Shown here: positions 1-6,016 of the stretch, in pieces
Position numbering within the stretch: the stretch's first letter is position 1
Layout: every line of letters starts with the position of its first letter
NCBI GenBank assembly: GCA_021789355.1
Contig: JAJYJR010000202.1
Coordinates: 1 to 9,260 of the forward strand
Reading direction: 5' to 3'
Length of the DNA stretch: 9,260 nt
Source of the DNA: Chloroflexota bacterium
GTDB taxonomy: Bacteria; Chloroflexota; Limnocylindria; Limnocylindrales; CSP1-4
Notes under the pieces: model-generated
What the model was told of the DNA's origin: nothing
Database searches by the model: none
The model's input: only the letters and a program-made list of their open reading frames with translations
Position numbers and translations under genes: made by a program

Positions 1-21
1 GGGGTGGTGCCGCTGGCCTGA
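1..21 (+). CDS. C-terminal end of an upstream gene (partial)
   Basis: The first seven codons, in frame 1, read GVVPLA and then TGA. The short end resembles the C-terminus of the propeller lipoprotein ending at 2988 (LLRVPLS), so the missing gene may be a third member of the same lipoprotein family. With only six residues visible this is a guess, and chance agreement is quite possible. Confidence 0.25.
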   Translation, partial: GVVPLA

Positions 22-118
22 CCGCGCGGCACGACGATCAGCTGGCCGTCGGGATGGAGATCACGTGTCCGCCGAGCGGGAGGTCAGCTGTCCGCCTGCG
101 AGGACGTCCTGCTGTCCC

Positions 119-147
119 TTGACACGTGCCGCACGTCGTCGCCACGC
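119..147 (+). promoter_or_regulatory. possible promoter/operator before the first lipoprotein gene
   Basis: A perfect TTGACA hexamer lies at 119-124. It runs into an odd palindrome at 124-136, ACGTGC-C-GCACGT, which could be a repressor site. No good -10 hexamer lies 16-18 bases downstream (142-147 reads GCCACG), so the promoter call is weak. If real, transcription would start near 154, which would favour the ATG at 185 over the GTG at 65 as start of the lipoprotein. Confidence 0.25.
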
Positions 148-184
148 GCTTGCTCGCGAAGGCAAACGGGGTCATCCTCAGACC

Positions 185-1735
185 ATGCATCGGCCCGAGA
201 TCCTCGACCTCTGGCCACCGCGGCAACCATGGCGGGTCGCCCGACGCCTCCATCACGCTGCCGGAATCAGATCGCGGGCGCCAGGAGGACGGCCGCGCCG
301 GACGGCAGCGGTGATCGTTTCTGTTTCCGCGCTGCTCATCGCCGCCTGCGGGGGCCCGGCGCCGACGAGCGCCCCCGCCGTTGGGCCCGCGACGACGAAC
401 CTGCCGCGTCCCGAGCCATCGCCTGCGATCGCCACCTTCAACCCGGCGGCCACCATCGGTCAGCCGACGCTCGTCCCGCCTCCTCTCCCCCCGGGAGTCG
501 TGTCGTCTTCTGCGCCATCGGTGCCACCCGCGACGCCAGCGCCGACGTCCCCGCTGCCCGGCACCACGGCGCTCGTCCTGCCCACGGACGCAGGCGTCAC
601 GACCATCGCGCTCGGCCCCATCCCACCCGGGTCCGCGCCCGGGCAGTACCCACCGAAGAGCGGTGGCACTCCGACCGGGCCGTATGTGTACCTGGGCGCC
701 GACCCCGTGAACCAGTCGGCCTACCGGCTCTCGGTGGTCGATCTGTCGGGCGGTTCCGTGCGCTACGTGCCGCTGCCGTCCCGTCCGGCCGAGTCGGTCG
801 CATACGCGCTCGTCACCGGGGGCCGGCTGGTGGTGCTGCTGCGGCGCCAGGAGGGATGGCCGCCCGAGCAGCTCGGCATGCCCTGCTCATCCAGCAACGG
901 CCGGCCCATCACCTGGCGGCTCCTCGTGGCGCGCCTGGGGAGCGACGGCCTTCCCGCGCAGGGTTGGTGGCAGGTGGACGCGGGTGTGGCCACGCGCCCG
1001 TTCACCGATCCCAACGCGGGAGTGACCTGCCACGATCCGCTCGTGCCGCCCGTGACGGTTGCCGGAGATGCGGGCTCGCTCGTCGCCTACGCCACCGACC
1101 ACCCCAGCGCCGCCTACTCGGCCGGCTCGCGGATCGTCCTGCGCTCGCTCGCGTCGGGGACGGTCGAGCGGGTCATCGACACGGCGACGACGGTCACCGC
1201 GCTTGCCCTCTCAGCCACGTCGGTGGCATGGGTCGAGTCGCCCGACGCGGACGCGCCCGGCCCGGTCACGCGCTGGCGAGTGATGCGGGCGCCGGTCGGC
1301 ACAGGCGTTGCGAGCGAGGTCCCGCTGGCCGTGCCGGGTCGGATCTGGCGCTACGCACCCCAGAACATCATGCTCGATGGCGACGCGGTGCTGACGAACC
1401 CGGGAGCACGTGTCATCGGCTGGGGCATCGCGGTGCGCTCGCAGGGCAGTTCGGTCGTTGCGCTCAACCCGAGCGGATCGCCGTACTGCACCGTGTTCGG
1501 CGCCTCGCTCGGCGTGGCGGTGCTGGCCTGCCGAAGTGAAGGGACGGACGACCACGTCGCCACGTGGTCCGCCACGCACGGCCTCCGCGTCCTCGCCGAG
1601 CCCGGCCCCGCCCTGTACCGCAGCGAGACGGTCGCGTCGGGGTACGTCGCATGGGTCTGGGCGGACCTCATGACGCTCACCCGGCAGGACCTGGTGGCGG
1701 TGCCCTTCGGCGGGCTCATCGCGGCGAACCGATGA
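185..1735 (+). CDS. secreted lipoprotein, probable beta-propeller-like domain
   Basis: A 516-residue protein if started at ATG 185. A hydrophobic segment (residues 43-54, VIVSVSALLIAA) ends in a lipobox with Cys55 (IAAC-GG), so it is predicted to be lipid-anchored outside the membrane. A long linker rich in Pro, Thr, Ser and Ala covers about residues 57-150. The rest shows repeated short beta-strand pairs (for example SVVDLSGGSVRYVPL and RIVLRSLASGTVERVI) typical of propeller blades, plus four Cys that could form two disulfides. It has no catalytic motif and I do not recognise a specific family. Start choice: GTG 65 has a good GGAG five bases upstream but would put 80 odd residues before the signal segment; GTG 311 begins right at the hydrophobic core with no positive n-region; ATG 185 is a compromise with a long, Arg-rich n-region. 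The stop overlaps the next gene's ATG (ATGA), implying one operon and coupled translation. Confidence 0.75.
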   Translation: MHRPEILDLWPPRQPWRVARRLHHAAGIRSRAPGGRPRRTAAVIVSVSALLIAACGGPAPTSAPAVGPATTNLPRPEPSPAIATFNPAATIGQPTLVPPPLPPGVVSSSAPSVPPATPAPTSPLPGTTALVLPTDAGVTTIALGPIPPGSAPGQYPPKSGGTPTGPYVYLGADPVNQSAYRLSVVDLSGGSVRYVPLPSRPAESVAYALVTGGRLVVLLRRQEGWPPEQLGMPCSSSNGRPITWRLLVARLGSDGLPAQGWWQVDAGVATRPFTDPNAGVTCHDPLVPPVTVAGDAGSLVAYATDHPSAAYSAGSRIVLRSLASGTVERVIDTATTVTALALSATSVAWVESPDADAPGPVTRWRVMRAPVGTGVASEVPLAVPGRIWRYAPQNIMLDGDAVLTNPGARVIGWGIAVRSQGSSVVALNPSGSPYCTVFGASLGVAVLACRSEGTDDHVATWSATHGLRVLAEPGPALYRSETVASGYVAWVWADLMTLTRQDLVAVPFGGLIAANR

Positions 1736-2988
1736 TGCGCGGCCGGGCGGGTGGGCTCGCCGTCGTCGCGCTGTCGCTTGCGCTGGCCGCCTGCGCCGGG
1801 GGCTCCAGTCCCAGGGCTGCCGCCACCTCGTCGGGGACGATGCCTGTCCCCCCTGCCTCCCAGACGGGCACTGCCCAGCCCGCGGTGCCGCCTGCCTCCC
1901 CGACCGCCCCCGCCGCGACCTTCCCGCCCGGCACGAGCATCCTCACCCGCGCCTTCTCGTTCGGTGCCGTGGCGTGGTCGCCCGATGGCAGCGCCGTGGC
2001 GGCCGAGGCGCTCGGGCAGACCATGGGAACGGGGAGGGTTGACCTGTTCGCGCCGGACGGTGCCGCGCTCGCGTCCATCCCCGGCTTCGACTTCGGCTGG
2101 CTCGACGCCAGGCGGCTGCTCGTGTTCCAGACCACGCCGAACAACGCGGCGAGCGGGGTGGTGAGCGAGTGGACCAGCAGCGGCCATCTCGTCGATCGGC
2201 TCGCCGGCACCTACGGCGGCGTCCTCGCCAACGGGCACGGCGCCGCCCTCCTGCATCGGGCGCCCCCGCCCTACGCCTACGCCGGGACGGACTTCCAGTT
2301 CTGGGCGAACGGCCGTCTCTCCCCGATGATCACGGCCCCCGGCATGCCTGTGGCGTGGTCGCCCGACGGGCGCCTCGTCGCGGTCACCGAGTCCACCGCG
2401 ACCGTGAGGGTCACCGACGGTGTCACCCTCGCCAGCACGGGAGGTCCGATCATGGGCTTCCTCCACGTGCTGCGCTTCCCCGACGGCGCCGTCGTCCGTT
2501 CATTCCGAGATCACCCGATCAACCTGCAGGGCGGGGTCGCGTGGAGCCCGAACAGCCGCTATGTCGCGGCCGGCAACTACGGCGCGGAGGGCGTCCTCGT
2601 CTTCGACCTCTCCACCGGGGATGTCTGGCCCGTGCAGGTTCCCGCGAGCTTCTGGCGCTGGGCACCCGACGGGCGCCTCGCGATCACCAACCCCGACGGG
2701 ACGACACTGATGTGGAACCCGAAGGCCAGCCTGACGGCGAGCGGCCTGCCCGCGGGCCACCCGATATGGGGTCCGAGCATGGACGAGGTGGCCATCTTGC
2801 CCGAGGGACAGCCACCGGGGCTGGCAGTCATGCTGCGCACGCCGGGCACGGCCCTGTCGGTGCGGGTGGACTCGGGGGGCCCCGGCTTCCCCGTGGCGTG
2901 GGCGCGCGACGGCACGAGCTGCCTCCTCACGACCGCCTCGACCACGATGGGGCGGGCCGACGAGCTACTTCGGGTGCCGCTCAGCTGA
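1732..2988 (+). CDS. WD40-like beta-propeller lipoprotein
   Basis: A 418-residue protein starting at ATG 1732, the first of two adjacent ATGs; starting at 1735 would lose one residue. The frame is open further upstream, but the signal peptide fixes the start here. Residues 1-20 form a lipoprotein signal (MMRGR n-region, hydrophobic core, LAA) with lipid-accepting Cys21. A Pro/Ala/Thr-rich linker follows to about residue 65. Then come repeated propeller signatures: WSPDG at 82 and 209, WSPN at 271, WAPDG at 310 and WARDG at 390, each followed by a strand such as RLVAVTE. These are TolB/WD40-like repeats, known for scaffold or ligand-binding roles on the cell surface; the ligand is not visible. 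The gene overlaps the previous lipoprotein stop by 4 bases. The two proteins have similar plans and may be diverged paralogues. Confidence 0.88.
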   Translation: MMRGRAGGLAVVALSLALAACAGGSSPRAAATSSGTMPVPPASQTGTAQPAVPPASPTAPAATFPPGTSILTRAFSFGAVAWSPDGSAVAAEALGQTMGTGRVDLFAPDGAALASIPGFDFGWLDARRLLVFQTTPNNAASGVVSEWTSSGHLVDRLAGTYGGVLANGHGAALLHRAPPPYAYAGTDFQFWANGRLSPMITAPGMPVAWSPDGRLVAVTESTATVRVTDGVTLASTGGPIMGFLHVLRFPDGAVVRSFRDHPINLQGGVAWSPNSRYVAAGNYGAEGVLVFDLSTGDVWPVQVPASFWRWAPDGRLAITNPDGTTLMWNPKASLTASGLPAGHPIWGPSMDEVAILPEGQPPGLAVMLRTPGTALSVRVDSGGPGFPVAWARDGTSCLLTTASTTMGRADELLRVPLS

Positions 2989-3011
2989 GACGGGGCCGGG
3001 ATCGACGCTCA

Positions 3012-3118
3012 CGTCGCGTGCGCCAAGCGACGATGGCTCGTGGACCTGCACCGCACCGTCGGCGGCGCTTCGACGGGTACCCGACCCGGACGAGGCGGGC
3101 GATGCTGTTGTTGCCCGC
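3012..3118. terminator. possible hairpins between converging genes
   Basis: The 147 bases between the propeller gene (stop 2988) and the minus-strand lipoprotein (stop 3136) hold two small hairpins: CGTCGC at 3012-3017 with GCGACG at 3027-3032, and GCGGGC at 3095-3100 with GCCCGC at 3113-3118. Neither is followed by a T tract on either strand. A bidirectional terminator would be expected here, but these stems are short and common in such GC-rich DNA. Confidence 0.2.
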
Positions 3119-3135
3119 ACCGCCCGCGGCGAAGG

Positions 3136-3654
3136 TCAGGGCGTGCCGATGATCGCGACCGACCAGGCGCACTCGGAGTTGATCTCGATGTGAAAGGGAC
3201 CCGTCGCCCCGTTCAGGTATGCCGTCGTCGTCTTCCCCGGGGAGGTCGTTCCCTCCTCGTTGGCGAGGAGCGCGACCAGCCCGTCCTGGCCGTAGAGCAT
3301 CGCCGAGAAGACGCCAGCCTGCCCGAAGTTGGTGCAGTCGTAGGCGTAGGCCATGTCCACGCTATCGCCCGACGCGCTAAATGGCCGGCTCGTCCAGACG
3401 CCGCTACCGGTGTGCTTCAGCAGGGTCTCGGGCGACGCGGGCGTCGCTTCCGGGGGGAGGATTGCCGTCGGAGCGGCGAGCGGCGATGCGACCGCTCCCG
3501 GTGACGCGCCTGCCGATGCGCCGGCCGCCGGGGTCGCCGCGTTGCCCGGCGCGGTGCCGGCGCAACCGAGTAGGAGGACGCTCAACACACCCATGGCCAG
3601 GACCGTCCTTCCCGACCGGGACCGCTGGCCCCACCGTACCCTGTTCCGACCCAT
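3136..3654 (-). CDS. small secreted lipoprotein with YDC/SEC.W disulfide-type domain
   Basis: A 172-residue protein. ATG 3654 is chosen over the in-frame upstream start at 3726 because GGGAGGGG lies just upstream and because it gives a normal signal peptide: Arg-rich n-region, hydrophobic LAMGVLSVLLLG, then Cys31. A low-complexity Ala/Pro/Gly/Ser linker follows (about 32-75). The globular end (about 76-172) starts with a TGSGVWTS segment, passes AYAYDC and finishes with INSECAWSVAI. This pattern is familiar to me from small cell-surface lipoproteins of Actinomycetota and Chloroflexota, predicted to be beta-sandwiches with one disulfide between the two Cys. Biochemical role unknown. It faces away from the XRE gene and shares its 145-base upstream region, so the operator at 3748-3777 may also control it. 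Confidence 0.82.
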   Translation of the reverse strand: MGRNRVRWGQRSRSGRTVLAMGVLSVLLLGCAGTAPGNAATPAAGASAGASPGAVASPLAAPTAILPPEATPASPETLLKHTGSGVWTSRPFSASGDSVDMAYAYDCTNFGQAGVFSAMLYGQDGLVALLANEEGTTSPGKTTTAYLNGATGPFHIEINSECAWSVAIIGTP

Positions 3655-3747
3655 CCTCAGCACCCCTCCCGAAGCGCTGCGCCGCCCTCGCGGGCCTGGT
3701 GGCGCGCGTCCGGGGTGCCTCGCCACACTACCGTCTCCGGCGCGGCA

Positions 3748-3777
3748 ATGTCACCTATAGTCTGTAGACCCATAGGC
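3748..3777 (+). promoter_or_regulatory. two-box dyad operator, resembling a C-box
   Basis: Two related 11-mers, CACCTATAGTC (3752-3762) and GACCCATAGGC (3767-3777), agree at 8 of 11 positions, lie 15 bases centre to centre, and are separated by TGTA. Together they also form an imperfect inverted repeat around the central GT (GTCT-GT-AGAC at 3760-3769 is perfect). From memory, controller-protein operators such as that of Esp1396I have the same plan: ATGT, a GACTTATAGTC-type box, four bases containing GT, then a second TATAGTC-type box, again 15 bases apart. ATGT is also present here (3748-3751). A -10-like TATAGT lies at 3756-3761, without a good -35. The site is 23 bases from the XRE start, fitting autoregulation. 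Confidence 0.6.
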
Positions 3778-3799
3778 TCGCGGTTCCTAGCGTCGGAGC

Positions 3800-4045
3800 A
3801 TGGCTGTTGGCGCTGGCGATCCGCTGCTCCGCGCCTTCGGCGATGCGGTCCGCACGCTCAGGCTTGCGCGTGGTCTCTCCCAGGAGCGCCTCGCCGAGCT
3901 GGCCGGCATCCACCGCACGTACGTCGCGGACGTGGAGCGGGGCCAGCGCAACATCGGGCTTCGCAACGTGGCGCGCCTCGCCACGGCGCTCGACGTGGAT
4001 CTCCCCACGCTGATGGCGGCCCTGGAGACCGCGCGGCGCGAGTAG
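3800..4045 (+). CDS. XRE-family regulator, similar to restriction-modification controller (C) proteins
   Basis: An 81-residue DNA-binding protein made almost only of one helix-turn-helix domain: about residues 9-70, with SQERLAELAGIHRTYVADVE around 27-46. The HRTY...ERGQRN segment is the recognition-helix signature of C proteins, which time expression of restriction enzyme and methylase genes. Arg39, Thr40, Tyr41 and Arg47 align by eye with DNA-contacting residues of known members. C proteins are usually 70-100 residues, so the length fits. An in-frame TAG at 3788 makes ATG 3800 the first possible start; GGAG is only one base away, so spacing is poor and the mRNA may be translated in an atypical or leaderless way. 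The C-box-like site upstream suggests self-regulation. No restriction enzyme follows; an ordinary XRE or phage repressor is the alternative. Confidence 0.85.
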   Translation: MAVGAGDPLLRAFGDAVRTLRLARGLSQERLAELAGIHRTYVADVERGQRNIGLRNVARLATALDVDLPTLMAALETARRE

Positions 4046-4050
4046 GGGGG

Positions 4051-4107
4051 CACTGGCGCCACCGGCCAGGGTCGGCTCGCACGAGGTGCGGGAGCGCGCC
4101 GCCAGTG
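4051..4107. repeat. nested inverted repeat between XRE gene and terL
   Basis: CACTGGCG at 4051-4058 is perfectly complementary to CGCCAGTG at 4100-4107. Inside the 41-base loop lies a second stem (CTCGCAC / GTGCGGGAG around 4077-4095, one G-T pair). It fills most of the 100 bases between two converging genes. It could be a bidirectional terminator without T tract, or the scar or attachment region where the phage module joins other DNA. Confidence 0.4.
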
Positions 4108-4145
4108 TTGGGGTGCCGATCTGCGCGGGCGCGCCGACGTGGTGG

Positions 4146-5579
4146 TCAGCGACGCGCCGCGGTGAAGCTGAACTCCACGCGACCGAGATCGGCGCCGTAG
4201 ACCGCGGCGTCCACGAGATCATCGTGCTCGCCGTTCGGGAAGGCCACTGCCTCCCGGACGAACGCATCGACGCCCGGCGCGTTTCGCAGGTAGCACACTT
4301 TGCCGGCTTCGGCGCGAGCCGCGAGCGCGCGGGCTCGGGTCACCTTGTCCCTGTCCGGGTAGGCGGCCAGCGCCGGTAGGCGGGTACGCGCCAGCACCTC
4401 GCGGACGAATGTGCTCTGGTGCGCCACGGCCTCGATGTTGACGACTGCGACACTGCGGTGGACCGACGGATCGCCGCCGGCGAGAGTCGAAGGCAGCATG
4501 CTGTTGGGCCACAGCAGTCGCGGGCCCTGCGCGAATCCGTACTCGGGGGTGGCGCCAGGCTCCATCGAGTCGGTCCGGCCGGTGAGCCACGCCCGGTGTC
4601 CCTCATCGAGCCGCTCGTGCCAGGCGCCGACGAGGTAGAGCGTGTGGTCGCTGTCCTCCGCCCATTCCACCACGGCGGTGTAGTCGGACCGCTCGCCTTT
4701 CGAGGCGGCGAGGTCCACGCCGACGCGACGGGTGACTCGGGCGGGCAGGGCATCCACCGGGCGGAACCACTCGCGGCGGAAGATATTGCCGCCCATGCCG
4801 GTGGGATCGTTCTGGTATTGCAGGTCGTACAGCGCCGAACCCATCTCGGCGCGCTTCTGGGTCAGCTTCTCGGGTGGCCAGTAGTCGGGCCAGAGCGAGG
4901 TCCCGTCCTCATGCATCGCGCGCCGCACGAGCGCCGGCCAGCCCTTACCCATCAGCTCGGCATACAGATCGTCCTCGTGCCAGCGTGTGCCCAGGAACCA
5001 GCGGCTCCCGCTAGGGACGACCATCGGGTCCACCACGGACCAGTACGTGTCGCTGGCCCAGGCGCGCTGTCCCGCAGTGGCGTTCTCCTGCATGCCCACC
5101 ATGTCGTCGGCGAGCAGGTCGTCCAGCCGCGGGCCCGCCCGCACCGAGCGCAGGCCCATCGCCTGTACCGTGTAATCCTTGCCCAACACGTCCTCGGCGC
5201 CCCGAATGGTCCAGTGATCGTCGCTCCAGTGGCGCGAGACGAGGCTCTCTTGCGCTGCCCAGGGGAAGACCTCGGCGAAGCGCGGATGCATGACAAGCGC
5301 GCGGATCGCCCCGCTTCGGGCCCTCGCGTCGTCATCTACCGCGGTCAGGATGCCGAGCCGGCGCCGCCCGCGTGTCTCGCCGATCCGTCGCGCGGCACGG
5401 TGAATGAAGAGCGTGGTCTTGGCATGACCGCGCGGCATCAGCACCAGGCCCTTGTCGGTGCGCTGCGCGAACCCGGACGCCGCGCGCAGGTGGTCGGGGA
5501 ACCACAGGTTGCTGACGTACAGCGCGAAGGCGGTGTCGGACACTGCCGCCGACCGGCGCAGTTCCTCGGCGGCGCTCAT
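4146..5579 (-). CDS. terL: phage terminase large subunit (packaging ATPase and nuclease)
   Basis: A 477-residue packaging motor subunit, which pumps phage DNA into the prohead and cuts it. The N-terminal ATPase has a Walker A of the terminase type at 49-56 (PRGHAKTT, with Ala where Gly is common), a Walker B at about 152-159 (LDDLLADD) and a coupling motif GTRWHEDDL at 197-205. The C-terminal RNase H-like nuclease shows Asp289 (GVDLAASKG), Glu383 (VNIEA) and the closing NGEHDDLVDAA at 449-459 with Asp453/454/457. All key residues look intact, so the protein may be active. A loop of about 40 residues (333-374) separates two nuclease strands and seems long. ATG 5579 overlaps the terS stop by 4 bases. 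The usual next gene, portal, is missing downstream. Confidence 0.95.
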   Translation of the reverse strand: MSAAEELRRSAAVSDTAFALYVSNLWFPDHLRAASGFAQRTDKGLVLMPRGHAKTTLFIHRAARRIGETRGRRRLGILTAVDDDARARSGAIRALVMHPRFAEVFPWAAQESLVSRHWSDDHWTIRGAEDVLGKDYTVQAMGLRSVRAGPRLDDLLADDMVGMQENATAGQRAWASDTYWSVVDPMVVPSGSRWFLGTRWHEDDLYAELMGKGWPALVRRAMHEDGTSLWPDYWPPEKLTQKRAEMGSALYDLQYQNDPTGMGGNIFRREWFRPVDALPARVTRRVGVDLAASKGERSDYTAVVEWAEDSDHTLYLVGAWHERLDEGHRAWLTGRTDSMEPGATPEYGFAQGPRLLWPNSMLPSTLAGGDPSVHRSVAVVNIEAVAHQSTFVREVLARTRLPALAAYPDRDKVTRARALAARAEAGKVCYLRNAPGVDAFVREAVAFPNGEHDDLVDAAVYGADLGRVEFSFTAARR

Positions 5580-6016
5580 ACGGCGTCCGGGTCAAGCTCG
5601 GCGGCGATGGTGCGCAGCCGTGCCGCCTGCTCGGACGGCGGGAGGCTCTCGATAGGGTGGGTCTCGACCGCGACCGGACCGCCGCGCGCCCCGGTGAGTT
5701 CCACGCGGGACGGCTCGCGGTACCTGTCGGGCCGATGCGCTTTCAGCAGGAAGATCAGGAGCGTGTCGCTCGTCGTGAGCGCGCGCCTCCGAGCCTCGGC
5801 TTCGAGCACATCGATGGCGTCCTGCTCGGTCTGTGCCCACGCCTCCGCGAACCGCCGATCGCGCTGACGGCGCCGGTAGGCGGTGTCGCGATCGATCCCG
5901 GCCCCGTCAGCCGACAACCGCACGTTGCCGGTCTGGCGAAAGATCTCCAGGAACCGCGGCGCCCAATCGCGCTTGCGCCTCTTTTCAGGTGCCGATTGTG
6001 CCGTGTGTTCAACCAT
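5576..6016 (-). CDS. terS: probable phage terminase small subunit (helix-turn-helix)
   Basis: A 146-residue protein placed directly before terL, the normal position for the small terminase subunit that recognises phage DNA and hands it to the large subunit. Basic N-terminus (KRRKR), then a helix-turn-helix at about 27-55 (GNVRLSADGAGIDRDTAYRR), a helical stretch (56-80) and the motif LKAHRPDRYRE at 91-101. That layout is common in small terminase or phBC6A51-like HTH proteins. The acidic C-terminal part is probably the region that contacts TerL. ATG 6016 overlaps the methyltransferase stop by 8 bases and has an AGG a few bases upstream; its TGA overlaps the terL ATG. Family assignment is by pattern and position. 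Confidence 0.82.
   Translation of the reverse strand: MVEHTAQSAPEKRRKRDWAPRFLEIFRQTGNVRLSADGAGIDRDTAYRRRQRDRRFAEAWAQTEQDAIDVLEAEARRRALTTSDTLLIFLLKAHRPDRYREPSRVELTGARGGPVAVETHPIESLPPSEQAARLRTIAAELDPDAV

Noticed and set aside
229..1539. Plus-strand frame of 436 codons inside the first lipoprotein
   Set aside because: Arg/Ala-rich, no signal peptide or domain; the overlapping frame has a lipobox and normal protein composition.
1351..2466. Long minus-strand open frame of 371 codons opposite the two lipoproteins
   Set aside because: Arg/Gly/His-rich with no domain pattern; it is the antisense shadow of two well-supported plus-strand genes in high-GC DNA.
4419..5867. Plus-strand frame of 482 codons opposite terL and terS
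   Set aside because: The opposite strand carries all terminase motifs in order; this frame has shadow-like composition.
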